From positions 73,167,741-73,231,740 of the forward strand of contig CM041465.1 in assembly GCA_023213395.1 (NCBI GenBank): a DNA stretch of 64,000 nt, written 5' to 3'. A model generated the notes under the pieces. The model was not told where the DNA came from, made no database searches, and worked only from the letters and a program-made list of their open reading frames with translations. A program made the translations under genes and the position numbers. Positions 21,631 through 32,895 of this stretch are shown piece after piece (position 1 is the first letter of the stretch; each line of letters opens with the position of its first letter). The stretch comes from Cycas panzhihuaensis. Lineage: Eukaryota > Cycadophyta.

Positions 21631-23029
21631 ATGGCTGCCATACATATGCTTAATGCATGTACCATAAGGCTAACGGGGCAATCAAATTATCAAGAATGGA
21701 AAAGAATCACAAAGAATCTCTTGATAATAAATGAGTTTTGGGGATATGTTTCTGGAAGAATCCCCAATCCTACACTTGTGGTTAATAATAATGAAAATCA
21801 ACTTCACTGTGGATGTTGAACTTGTTCTTTGCATGGGAGGCCAAAGACGAAATTGCTTTGGCATTCATTCGTATGGTTGTGGACATAAATGTAGACCAAA
21901 ATATTTCTTCTGCACAATCTTCTAAAGAAGCATGGGACACATTGTCCTCTTTGTATGAAAGGCGAGATGAAGCTCGCATTTTGATGATAAAAGCAAAATT
22001 GTACTCTATCAAATTTGTAAAGCCAATGTTGGCATTCTTGTCCTCCATTAAGGAGGTTTGTAATGAATTAACTACTTTAGGTAGTCCAGCTACTAGAGAT
22101 GAAATCATAGCCTCCATTACAAAAGCATTACCAAAGGACTACAACGGCTTTATATCATCAACTACACGAGATGGTTCACTAAGGCAGATGACATTCAATG
22201 TACTTGAAAGCTTATTGCTTCAAGAAGAACAAATTTATGCTAAGGATAATGAAGAACCATCTACAACAGGTGCTTTCACAGCAAAGGCAAATCAAAAATC
22301 CAAAACTGCATTCACAAAGCAGTTTGGAAATATGAACATTGGATCTTCCAAGTCCAATGTTCTATGCCATTATTGTGGCAAACCTGGCCACATTGCACCT
22401 GAGTGCAGAAAGAAGCAAGCGGATCTTCGAAGGCAATGGCGGCGGCTGTGGTCAAAGACAACGGCGTACGACATCGGTTTCAACAAAGGTTCCAAGTCGG
22501 ATCGGTGAAGAATCCCCCTCGACCAAATCGAGGTGCCTATCGAGGAGGTCCAAGAGGTGGGGGGGGTCAAAGAGGTGGCTACCAACGCCATTCTAATCAG
22601 TTTGCCAATGAAGACAAACTACCAATCATGCAACATTGACAACACTTGGATTGTCGATTCAGGAGCTTCTCGACATATGACAGGGAGTGAAGAACTCCTA
22701 TGCAACATCAAGGAAGGTAAAGGTCAATCAGTGACCTTTGGAAATGCTGAATCAATTGAGATTTCAGGAATAGGCACCATAGCTCCTTTTCATTCTCCTC
22801 AAAATCCTTCCTCATCATTTCCCAACAGTGATGCCTACTTCATTCCTTCTATGGAGAAGAACTTGCTATCTGTTAGCCAGTTGAACAAGCAACACATGAG
22901 CGTACTATTTAAAAATGGGAAATGTATCATTTGTGACAAAGATGATCAGATCATAGTTGTAGCCTATGAGGATCAAGGTCTTTACAAGTTAGATGCCAAT
23001 AATATTACTCTTGATTCTGCTTACTCTAG
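21631..23029 (+). pseudogene. TE-8 gag-protease, frameshifted
   Basis: ATG 21631 begins a copia gag (MAAIHMLNA, RLTGQSNYQEWKRITKNLL). A frameshift near 21810 moves to the frame of 21813-22508, which continues the gag (AWDTLSSLYERRDEARILM) and has an intact zinc knuckle, CHYCGKPGHIAPEC (22363-22404). A compensated frameshift pair (~22430-22630) covers an Arg/Gly-rich part (GGPRGGGGQRGGY). The protease core WIVDSGASRHMTG at 22649-22687 is intact in the frame of 22533-23105, as are NLLSVSQLNKQHM and LYKLDANN. Without the shifts gag-pol would be a normal single ORF. Confidence 0.88.
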
Positions 23030-23900
23030 TTCCACATCTTTGTCAAAAATTCAGTTATGGCATCAACATCTAGGACATTTAAGCCTAGACAATCAAGCGA
23101 GATGATAAACAAAAGCATGGTGTATGGGCTTCCAAAGATGTATGGTTCAAAATGTCTTTCTGAAGCTTGCATAATGGGGACACAACATCTACCGCTTTTT
23201 CCTAAAGGCAAAGCATGGCGTGCATCTTATCCTTTGCAATTAGTTCACTCAGACTTGTGTCGACCCATGTCCACCCAGTCCTTTGGAGGAGCATTGTACT
23301 ACATATCTTTTATTGATGACTTCTCTCACAAAGTCTGGGTCTACTTCCTAAAACAAAAATCAGAAGCCTTCTCCAAGTTTAAAGAGTTCAAGGCGGAAGT
23401 AGAAAATGAATCTGGCTACTCAATTGGCACATTAAGGTCAAATAATGGAGGTGAATTCACTTCAAATGAATTCAACCAATTTTGCAAGGATAACGGAATT
23501 CGGAGACAACTCACAGCTCCTCATACTCCTCAGCAAAATGGAGTCTCCGAGAGGATGAATAGAACTTTGGCTAATAAAGCCAAAACAATGATGCATGCAA
23601 AAGGGCTTCCAAGAGCTTCGGGCGAAGCATTTCATACAGCCTATGTGGCCAATCGAAGTCCTACAACAGCAGTCACCGATATCACACCTGAGGAGGCATG
23701 GTCTGGAAAGAAGCCAACTATCAGCCATTTGAGGACATTCGGGTTACTGCGTATATGCACATACCAGATCAACAAAGAACAAAGTTGGACAAACATAGCC
23801 TCAAATGCATCTTTGTAGGATATGCAATCCATAGCAAAGCCTACAAGTTGTATGATCCAGTTGGGAGAAAAATGCATCTCTCAAGAGATGTAATCTTTGT
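23030..23900 (+). pseudogene. TE-8 integrase, frameshifted
   Basis: The His-Cys module begins LWHQHLGHLSLDNQ (23057) and continues after a frameshift near 23100 with CLSEACIMGTQHLPLF. The catalytic residues are present: Asp in LVHSDLCRPM, Asp in LRSNNGGEF (here Asn replaces Asp), and Glu in NGVSERMNRTL. The core IDDFSHKVWVYFLKQKSEA is intact. Another shift near 23735 leads to the C-terminal region (AYMHIPDQQRTKLDKHSLKC, IFVGYAIHSKAYKLYDP). Integrase joins the cDNA ends to the target; the Asp to Asn change would inactivate it. Confidence 0.85.
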
Positions 23901-25768
23901 TGAGGATGATAAAAAAGAGTTGGATATGGCATCAATCCAACCCCCCATTGACAAAGGGAAAAGATTGTTGAGGACTTCCTTCCCTCAATCTTATACACCA
24001 TGTTCTTCATCTGCACCTACTGTACCATCTACTTCATCTTCATCTGCTCCACTTGAACCTTCCACTTCATCTTCTGTTACTCCTACACTTAGACCAGAAG
24101 ATATTGAGGTTCATGCCACATCATTTCAGAAGTTACCTAAGTGGTACACTCAAGCAGACAGGATGGTCATATCATTGAAGGTAAGCGTCCATCAAAGTAT
24201 CGGCAGCAAACAAACTTTGCACTTATGGCTGAAGTGCTTTCTATTGATGAGCCTACTACCTTTGAAGAGGCTTCACAAAGTGAGTTGGAAAGTCGCCATG
24301 GATGAGGAGATTCAATCCATTCACAAGAATGGTACTTGGGACTGGTCGAATTGCCTCCACACAAGCAGGCAATCATTGTAAATGGGTCTACAAGACCAAA
24401 TTCCATTCTGATGGGACACTCAAGCGACAGAAAGCAAGACTTGTAGCAAAGGGGTTCAAACAAAAGGAAGGAATTGATTACGAGGAGACCTTTGCACCTG
24501 TAGCAAACATGAACACCATCAGACTTTTCTTGGCCTTAGCTGCACAATGCAAATGGCCCATATATCAGATGGACGTAAAGAGCGCCTTCCTCAACGGCGA
24601 TCTTCAAGAGGAGGTATACTTAGAGCAACCTCCTGGTTACAAGGAACAAGGCAAGGAGCATTTGGTATGTCACCTCAAGAAGGCTTTGTATGGCTTGAAG
24701 CAAGCTCCTAGGGCATGGTACGCAAAAATCGATGAATACTTTTTGAGACATGGGTTTCATCAATCCACATCTGATCCAAACTTGTATATCAAACATGAAC
24801 ATCACCATGTCATTTATATTGCCTTGTATGTAGATGACTTAGTGATCACGGTGATGACACTAAGCTCATCAATGTTCTCCATGATGATTTGAAGAGAAGT
24901 TTTGAGATGACTGATCTTGGACTTCTCCATTACTTTCTAGGCTTTGAGGTATGGCAACAGCCAGGCTATATCTTTATTTCCCAAGCAAAATATTCTTGGG
25001 ACATCTTGCGAGATTCGGGATGCACGATCGCAAGGCGGCGCCTACACCCATGGAGAGCGGACCAAGCTTTCTCTTAATGAGGAAGTCGAACCACAGATTC
25101 CACTCTTTATCGACAGTTGATTGGTAGCTTGATATATCTCACCAACACTCGTCCGGACATCTCATTTGCGCTTGGGATTTGCTCACGCTCATGTCTCAAC
25201 CCAATCAAGCATTGGCAAGCAAGAAACGCATACTCAAGTATATCAAAGGAACATTGCGACTTGGACTTGAGTATGTACATAAGGAGAGCTTCACTTTGGA
25301 GGGTTCTCGAATCGATTGGGCGGGATGCCGGATAGCGTGAAATCTACCTAAGTTCTGCTTTTACCCTTGGTTCAAGAATTGTTTCATGGAGTTGCAAGAA
25401 GCAACCAAATGTTACCTTGTCCTCCATCAAGCAGTAGTACAAAGTCGCGACAAGGCTTGTGAGGCTATCTGGCTTCAACGGATTCTTGGTGAGCTTGGAT
25501 TTCAGCAGCGTGACCAAAGATTCATTGTGACAATCAGAGTGTCCTCAAGCTAACTAAGAATCCAGTTTTCCACGCACGGACCAAGCATATTGATGTTCAC
25601 CACCATTTCATCGTGGAGCATGTACACGTGGTGAGATCACACTTCAATATCGACCAGCGAGCAAAGACAAGGCAGATATCTTTACCAAGCCACTTGGTAG
25701 AGACAAATTTGTAAAATTTAGAGATGGTCTTGGAGTCCGACTCAACATTATAAACAATAAGGGGTGTT
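23901..25768 (+). pseudogene. TE-8 reverse transcriptase-RNase H, frameshifted
   Basis: A Ser/Thr/Pro-rich linker precedes the RT. RT blocks are [79 protein letters not shown] and [11 protein letters not shown], the YVDD catalytic box. Frameshifts occur near 24340-24380, 24870-24890, 25010-25080 and in the RNase H. Parts of the RNase H region (LTNTRPDISFALGICSR at 25138; KHIDVHHHFI near 25590) and its end (DIFTKPLGRDKF, FRDGLGVRLN) are recognisable. The stop TAA lies four bases into the LTR, typical of copia. Confidence 0.85.
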
Positions 25769-26297
25769 AAACCTCATGGTTTACCTTATGTTTATAATGT
25801 CAAGCTAATGTATTTTCTATTCTTGTATTATGTGTGCACTTTTGCACTTTTGTACTTTAGGTGTAACTTTATCACTTAAGTGATAAAGTACACCCACTTT
25901 ATGTCTAGTGACATAACGTTGTAACTTAAGGGTCAAATGACCCCTTGCACTTTGCTCACATGAGCTCCCAATGGACACTTGTCCTACATGCAAGCATGCA
26001 TTGCATGATTGACACTTGTCAATCATGCAATAGCCTTTGGCCTCTCATCTTCTTCTATTTAAAGAGGCCTCTTCATTGTTGCTCATCTTGGGAGGAGGAG
26101 CTCATTGTTATTCGGTTTGCTAATCAAGCTGAAGCATTCTTTGGTGGTTGGACTAATTCCAACCCCCCATTTCTGGTATCTTTATCTTGCTCCTATTTCT
26201 CCTTGTGTGCTTTATGTTATATGCTTTCATGCATTTGTAATATTGTGCTTGTACTTTTGATCTTGGGACTAATGTGGCCTAATGCCCATTTTCCACA
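25765..26297 (+). repeat. TE-8 3' LTR
   Basis: The copy matches 18944-19483, starts TGTTAAACC and ends TTTTCCACA, with the AGAAT TSD after it. Visible differences include shorter C and T runs (GACCCC, CACTTTGC) and a missing segment after TTATTC. Confidence 0.93.
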
Positions 26298-26302
26298 AGA
26301 AT

Positions 26303-27185
26303 GTCGTGCCATAAAGGAGGTGTGGGTTTCAAGTTGGGAATAGACTGAACTGAAATATTGGTGAGGTTTGGTTAGCCATACCATTGTACCTTAATCAGGT
26401 ATCATCCTGATAACCAACTGGGAAAACTGAAACTTTAATACAAAATTAAAATATACCTAATCCAATATCCATCATAGCCATGGGTATGCACATACCACTC
26501 TTCGAAGGAGGTATATAGCTGCTCATTGGTAAACTGGGTGAGGATCGGGAGTACCTGGGCTCCGGTGTGACTTAAATTTCATTACCAAGCACAATTGCAA
26601 GTATTGCGGGTGAAGGCCAACTTAATTCTATTAGAAGCCTAGGGATCCCTTCAACAACATCAACTACATGTTGGACACAAGTTAGAGGTTATTGGGCTAA
26701 TTACGCATCCTACATTTGAGTTTCAAGTTGTGTACACCCAATGATGTCAGCTTTCACATTGGCCTACAATCTTGTATTTTGATCACTTACTTATTTGTAA
26801 AAAGTGATCCATAGTGTCATCACAATCATAGTGCTTCTCATATTCCTGCTGCATCAAGTTAATATTTGCCACAAGTGTTCGTAGTTAATTTTCATCATAG
26901 TGCTTCTCATATTCCTGCTGCATCAGGTTAATATTTGCCATAAGTGTTAGTGGCCAATTTTCATCATAGTGCTTCTCATATTCCTATTGCGTCAGATTCA
27001 TATTTGTCACAAGTGTTGGTGACTTTTCTCTAAGTTGCTCCCTTCATCTTTGAGCAACCATTTTCACTTCTTCTTCCTTCTCCTACACTACTTCATTGCA
27101 TCTCCTATTTGTAAACAGTAATTGGTCATTTATTGCCATCACTTTTATAATCCCTTGTTCATTTCTTCCCTTTTCAAAAGACACC
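26303..27185 (+). other. TE-7 leader, second part
   Basis: The leader of TE-7 resumes after TE-8 and runs to the gag ATG at 27186. It holds a three-copy 69-bp tandem repeat (separate entry) and no coding signal. Confidence 0.65.
26826..27030 (+). repeat. 69-bp tandem repeat, three copies
   Basis: Copies begin TCATAGTGCTTCTCATATTC at 26826, 26895 and 26964, so the period is 69 bp; each continues with GCATCA or GCGTCA and an ACAAGTGTT-like end. The third copy is the most diverged. It lies in the TE-7 leader, 160-360 bp upstream of gag. Confidence 0.9.
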
Positions 27186-28643
27186 ATGTCTTCACAGTTC
27201 AAGCAAAATGTGAACTGCATTCTTAAAGAGAAGGAAAATTGGGACATGTGGTTCACTGGTGTCAGAAATACTACAAAGTATGAAGGTCTTTGGAGAGATC
27301 ACTTATAACTTACACCATTTGTTGCTACTACAACTACCACAACTGTTTCTGGAGGAGTTGCTCCAACTGCTTCCACTGAAACTGCAGCCAAACGCCAATG
27401 GGAACTTCATGATAATAAAATCCATGTAGGGATACTTCTTGTCACTGATTATTCCCTGCATAATTTCATTGATGAAGCCGTACATGATACAACATGGAAA
27501 GTTCTTGAAGTTCTCAAGAAGAACTTTGACACTAAATCAGACTTAGAATTTGTTCACTTAGTGCTGAAGATGAACAAATTGAAAATGCAGAAAGGACATG
27601 CAAGTGAGACAATCAATCTCCTTCGTCCAATCAAGCAAGCCATTGATAAAGATTTCAAGACTCAATGCATTACATAGGCTTTCTTGATTCACTCATGTCT
27701 CCATATCCCAGATTACAAAAATCTACTGGGAAGTCTTCAATCTAGTGGCACTTTGAAGACCCTGAACTTTGAGGCTCTTATTAATAAGTTGATTGAATTT
27801 GACAAGACCTTTGATACCAACTTTGCCACTACATCAGATTCAATCGATGTTGCTTTTGAAGTGGAAGAAGTTCTTTTTTATACCAAAAATCAAGGTCAAT
27901 ACTCTCACAGAGGTGGTAATTCCTGTGGAAGAGGCAAAGGTAGACAACAAGGACAACATCCTCTTGGTCAACAGGCTCCTCAACTCCAACAAAAATAGGC
28001 TCAAGACCAAGGTCAAAATAATCAACTTGGACCCAGATTCAGCAATCAAAGACAATCCAACCAGCCCAATACTTCTTATGGGACTGTAAATCAAATAATT
28101 GTGTGCCAAAGGTGTCACAGAAAAGGACACTATGCCAAAAATTGCAGAACTGCCACTAACAAACTACCAAGCTATCAGCAGTGCCATGGTACACGTAATA
28201 TTGATAATACTTCTTTTGAAGATGCTTTGGGTGGAACACAATTTGCTCATGCACACTTTCAAAGAATTGGGACCAATTTATCAAATGTTGTTGACAAATC
28301 CACTACGTATATTGACGCTCGTTGTGGCTATACTTATTCACTTTTGCCTTCACCACTTAGAGTTGCAAATAGTGCCACCTCAAATACTTCATCTTGGATC
28401 ATGGATATTGGAGCAACACAACATATGACTTCTCATCGCCAGTTCTTTCAAGATTTTGACTCTGAAGTTCGTGGTGTTGTACACATGGCTGACAAATCAT
28501 CTCAGCCAATCGAAGGACTTGGAATTGTTTGCCTGAAACTCCCAGGCCTTCAAGATTTTACCCTTGTTGATGTTTTATATATTCTCGCCTCAAGCGTAAC
28601 CTCGCCTCCCTATCCACCCTTGTCTCTCGTGGATTTGATTTGA
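27186..28643 (+). pseudogene. TE-7 gag-protease with stops
   Basis: Gag starts at ATG 27186 (MSSQFKQNVNCILKEKENWD), reads MWFTGVRNTTKYEG, and hits TAA at 27306. It continues through TTWKVLEVLKKNFDTKSDLE, a TAG near 27676, FVEVEEVLF-like and Gly/Gln-rich parts, and another TAG near 27997. The zinc knuckle CQRCHRKGHYAKNC (28102-28143) is intact. The protease has SWIMDIGATQHMTSH at 28393, where Ile replaces the Ser or Thr of the DS/TGA core. The frame ends near 28643 in a shifted tail. Gag and protease make and mature the particle; this copy cannot. Confidence 0.85.
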
Positions 28644-29640
28644 GTGTAACTATAAATAATCAAACTCTCTATGTCATTCACCCTCCTTCAAATGTTGTGG
28701 TTATGATTGGAATTCTTGATGGCAACTTTTCTGCCTAACTGACTCACCATCCTCTGAAGTTAACTATGTTGATGATGACTCTACTTTTACCACAACCCTG
28801 ACTCCTCAAAAGTTGTTCCAAGCAGCCCTATGGCATGCTCGTATGGGCCATATCAAAATTGATCATTTAAGAGAACTACATACCACTCTTCCTGGTATGC
28901 CTAGGCTCTCCTCTAAGCTCTTCAAATGCGAAGCATGTATCATTGCCAAATCTCAAAGGCAACCCTTTCCTTGTAGTCAGTGGAAATCTAGCCAACCTTT
29001 GCAGCTTGTACACTCAGATATGTGCAGTCTTATGCCCATACCTTCTCTCAAACAGAAGTGGTACTATATTGCTTTCATTGATGATTTTACCAAGAAAGTA
29101 TGAGTTGCTTTTCTTGCAAAGAAAGATGAAGATTTTTCTATGTTTCAAGCTTTCAAGGCCCGCATAGAAAATAAATCTGGATTCAAGATCAAAATATGCA
29201 GGACTGATAACGGTGGCGAGTACACCTCTAATGAGTTTGAATCGTACCTACGTCACGATGGGATCAAACATCAGACCAATCACATGTGTACACCCCAAAG
29301 AAAATGGAGTTGCCGAGCACATGAATAGGACCATCATGAACATGGCTTATGCTATGCTGGTATATAAGAACGTCCTTGTCTATCTTAGGGCCGAGGCTAT
29401 CTGGACCGCCGTGTATTGCATCAACACTATTAGTCCCTCCAAGCTCGACCCCTCTCCACATGAAATGTGGTATGGACAAACCCCCTCTATATTCCACTTT
29501 AGAATTTTTGGCTCTATTTGTTATGCTCACATTCTGGAGGAACACAGAAACAAGCTCTAGGATAGAGCCCTCAAAGGCATCTTTGTCAGATACCCTACAG
29601 ACAAAATGGGGTACAAGGTTTTTTTACCTTCATAGCGCAA
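28644..29640 (+). pseudogene. TE-7 integrase with frameshift
   Basis: The zinc module is LWHARMGHIKIDHLREL (28828) and CEACIIAKSQRQPF. Core residues are Asp in LVHSDMCSL, Asp in CRTDNGGEYTSNEF, and Glu in NGVAEHMNRTIMN. A stop follows TKKV (TGA at 29101, Trp in relatives). A frameshift near 29300 separates 29140-29328 from 29213-29560. The C-terminal region has PSIFHFRIFGSICYAHILEE. Distances between the three acidic residues fit a normal copia integrase. Confidence 0.85.
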
Positions 29641-30908
29641 AATCATCATCACTAGAGATGTTATCTTTGCGGAGACTGAAGATCAATCACTTAGACTTGA
29701 CTCCAAGATACCTTCATAACGATTTAACGATGCTACTGAATTTGATGTCCAAATTCCAAAATTTAGGGGGGGAGATGCTCAATAGTTTCTCAAAATCTTG
29801 GAATCTGACAATAGAGCCCCGAAGGATACAAGTTGTGACTCCCAGCCAATGTGTGCACATCTAGCATCATCATTTAAGAACAACCAAGTTGACAAAGGCA
29901 AAGCCATAGCAGAAGGACCACCTTCTCCAACATCAGTGGCTGGCCCATCTTCTCCAACATCTTCAACTTCCTCCGTGCCAAACATTTCAAATGATCCTTT
30001 TCAGGATCAAAATAAAGACCAAGAGGCTGTGGAAATGAAAACCTCATTCCCAACTCGAGGTTTTCGTGAAGCCTACCGGTTACACAAGGACATGCGACTA
30101 GATGAGGTAGCCAAAACTGGCACTAGAAGTACCCATAGAACAAGGAATGCATGAATCGCTTTTCGTTGAGCTTGAACCAACAGAACTGCACCTTGCTCTT
30201 AATGAAGAGCCCCTAACATACCAAGAACCTGTAAAGCATGCAGCTTGGAGAAATGCCATGAATGAAGAGTGCCAATCTCTTATCAAGAATGGTGAATGGG
30301 AGCTTGTTGATCTACCACTTAGAAGAAAGGTAGTTCAAAACAAATGGGTGTTCAAAAACAAGTATAGATCAGATGGCACCCTAGAAAAACATAAGGCGAG
30401 GTTGGTAGCAAAAGGATTCATGCAAAGGGAAGGCATTGACTACATTGAAATCTTTGCTCTTACAACCAAGTGGCTTACAATCAGAATTGTTATAGCCTTG
30501 GCTGCTCAATAGGGTTGGAAAATCCACCAACTCGATCTTAAGACTGCATTTCTCAATGGAGACCTTAGAGAAGAAATTTACATGGCTCAGCCAAAAGGAT
30601 ACGAGATTGTCGATTAGGAGCATAAGGTTTGCAAGCTCAGAAAGTTCTTGTACGGCCTAAAACAAGCCCCTCGTGCTTGGTTTACCAAGTTGTCTGAAAG
30701 AATGAGGCAACTTGGATATGAGGTTTGTGACTATCAAGATATTGATTCAACACTATTCATCAAGTGCCAAAATGATAAAGTCACTTACCTCTTAATCTTT
30801 GTGGATGATATGCTAATAATGAGGAATAGTGAACAGGTAATCAGCCAGCTGAAGAAGGACCTTGCTAAAACTTTTGAATTGTTTGACCTCAGGTTGATGA
30901 AATATTAC
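29641..30908 (+). pseudogene. TE-7 linker and reverse transcriptase, first part
   Basis: The linker (29641-30220) is Ser/Pro-rich and shifted. RT begins KHAAWRNAMNEECQSLIKN at 30234, then [38 protein letters not shown], a stop where Gln-Trp would be (AAQ*GWKIHQ), [18 protein letters not shown], a second stop (VD*EHKVC), [19 protein letters not shown] and YLLIFVDDMLIM (FVDD form of the active site). TE-9 interrupts right after DLRLMKYY, and the frame resumes with YLGSEVTQ at 35868. Confidence 0.88.
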
Positions 30909-31110
30909 TGATAGAATTCTGAGACACAGATGAACAGAACTGTGTGCTTCAATGCTTATTGATCAACTGAATGGAAATTTATACAAGTTGGAGTTGTAAC
31001 TCCTTTAGAACTAAATGTAACCGCTACATATCTAACTGACACGTGTCCAAGTGGTGAGTGTCTTAAGTTACATACAAAGTGGGTCTCTAGATAAAACATT
31101 ATATTCAACA
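30909..31110 (-). repeat. TE-9 3' LTR
   Basis: On the plus strand the block starts TGATAGAATTCTGAG and ends TATATTCAACA. It differs from 35663-35864 at two positions by my reading (TTCTG/TCCTG, TGGTGAG/TGGTAAG). Confidence 0.94.
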
Positions 31111-31125
31111 CCCTCTCTTAATGTT

Positions 31126-31404
31126 TTATCTGGTTAATCCTATTTTGTCTCTGAGAATTTGAAATTTGTCTTTGCCCAAAGGCTTGGTTAGAATGTCAGC
31201 CACTTGATCTGAAGTTGGGCAGTACACAAGATTGATTTCCTTACTTTGAATCTTTTCTCGGATGAAGTGTTGATGCACCTCAATGTGTTTTGTTCTGGCA
31301 TGCAGTACTGGGTTCTTTGCAATCTTGATTGCACTCTGATTGTCGCAATGGAGTATAGTGGCTTCTTGTTGAGACAGATTTAGATCCTGAAGAAGTTGCC
31401 TCAA
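31126..31404 (-). pseudogene. TE-9 RNase H C-terminal part
   Basis: The open frame reads ILHCDNQSAIKIAKNPVLHA, then RTKHIEVHQHFIREKI, VYCPTSDQVADILTKPLG and ends RDKIGLTR with TAA or TAG just before the purine tract. These are standard copia RNase H motifs (the DNQSA catalytic Asp and the TKPL tail). RNase H removes the RNA template after first-strand synthesis. This part has no break, but the upstream frame does. Confidence 0.9.
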
Positions 31405-32895
31405 CCAAACCGCTTCGTGGTGGCAATCGACAATGACTTGTACTACTCATGGATGATAGGGCCACAAGTGGCTTGTTTCTTCGCTCAGGAGATAGGAGCC
31501 GATCCAAGGAAGAAGCAATGTCCGCCGGTGGATTTTCTTTGTTCCTTGTCACCGCCTAACTGAGTCACAAGACCCAATTAATCGAGTTGTATTCTCCTTT
31601 GGATATGTCAACCTTAGTTCGCTGCTCCCTTGAGATACCTTAGTATTTTCTTTCTTTGCTTGCCAATGTCTTTGTCTTGGCTCATGCATGTATCTAGATA
31701 TTAATCCCACGAATAAGCAATGTCCGTCCGTTGTCGCCGATAGATGAGACTCCCAACAAGTTGCCTGTACAATGTGACATTGATGTGAGGCTCTTCTTCG
31801 TCCGGTATCATGTTGCAATTGACTTCCATGGGTGTACAGCATGGATTGCACTCTTCCATTCTAAACTTTGCGAACAAATCTTTGATGTATTTGGTCTGAC
31901 ATAAGGTGAATGCAGTGTCCTGTTGTTCTACTTGGATCCCTACGTAATAGTTGAGAAGACCTAGGTCGGTCATTTCAAACTTCCTCTCCAATTGATGTTT
32001 TATGTCACTTACAGATTCAACATCATTACCTGTAAGTATCATGTCATCAACATATACAACTGACCAGTGACTTCTCGTACCTTTTACATATAAGCTTGAG
32101 TCTGAACTGCACCTGTTAAACCCATTTTCACATAGGTATTCATCAAGTTTGGCATACCAGGCACGAGGAGCTCGCCGAGACCATACAGGGCTTTCTTTAA
32201 TTTGCAGACCAAGTGTTCCTGACCCTGCTTAATGTATCCTTCAGGTTGGGCCATATAGACTTCTTCCTTGATCTCTCCATTTAGAAATGCACTTTTGACA
32301 TCTAATTGATACACATTCCAATTTTTTGAGTCGTTAGAGCAATTCTGCTCACGGTCCGAGTTTCGCCTCTTGGTGAGAAGGTTTCATCATAGTCCACCCC
32401 AACTGTTTGAGTGTATCCCTTAGCAACTAACCTGGCCTTATATTTTTCCACTTTCCCATTTGCTCCTTCCTTTATTTTGTAGATCCATCTGCAATTTACC
32501 ACTGATTTATTTGGTGGTAATTCTACTAAATCCCAAGTTTGATTCTTGATGATAGAGTCTAATTCGGAATTCATGGCATTTCTCCAAACTGAGTGTTCTT
32601 TAGCTTCTGTATATGACTGCGGTTCCAGATGGCTATACAGAGCTCTTGGTTTTTGGCTTCTTGTCCTGTGTGGTAAGATGTCTTCCTTTCTTTCCTCAAT
32701 GGTTTTGAGATACCATTTGGGAAGCCTTTTTTCTTTTTCTGTTTCAACTGCCTTGGGTTCATCTAGAAATGTTTCCTCATCTTCCGAAGTAGGGTGACTT
32801 TCCTGAGTTTCTTCTGGAAGATCTTCAGAGGCAATTTCGGATCGTTCTTTAGGTTCTTCTTTTGTCTGGTATGTGTACAAAGGCTTGACTGCCAA
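31405..32895 (-). pseudogene. TE-9 reverse transcriptase and RNase H start, frameshifted
   Basis: Recognisable blocks, from the 5' side, are PKWYLKTIEERKEDILPHRT (linker), [76 protein letters not shown] (frameshifted from the usual LKQAPRAW), VVYVDDMILTGND (YVDD box, 32070-32035), KFEMTDLGLLNYYVGIQ and YRQLVGSLIYRRQRTDIAYS. Frameshifts at about 32310, 32165, 32080, 31750 and 31550 scatter the domain over several frames. Several fall in short, otherwise well conserved stretches. Confidence 0.88.

Larger units (their letters stand above)
18944..26297 (+). mobile_element. TE-8: complete copia element
   Basis: This 7354-bp element has 540- and 533-bp LTRs, a perfect AGAAT TSD (18939-18943 and 26298-26302), a primer site at 19486-19497 and a purine tract ACAATAAGGGG (25754-25764). 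It has a 2.1-kb leader and gag-pol at 21631-25768. It lies in the leader of TE-7. LTR differences are few and mostly small insertions or deletions, yet the coding part carries many frameshifts, a mismatch worth noting. Confidence 0.93.

Noticed and set aside
26826-27030. Regular repeats that might suggest a CRISPR array
   Set aside because: Copies are adjacent 69-bp tandem units without unique spacers, in a plant retroelement leader, and no cas gene is present.
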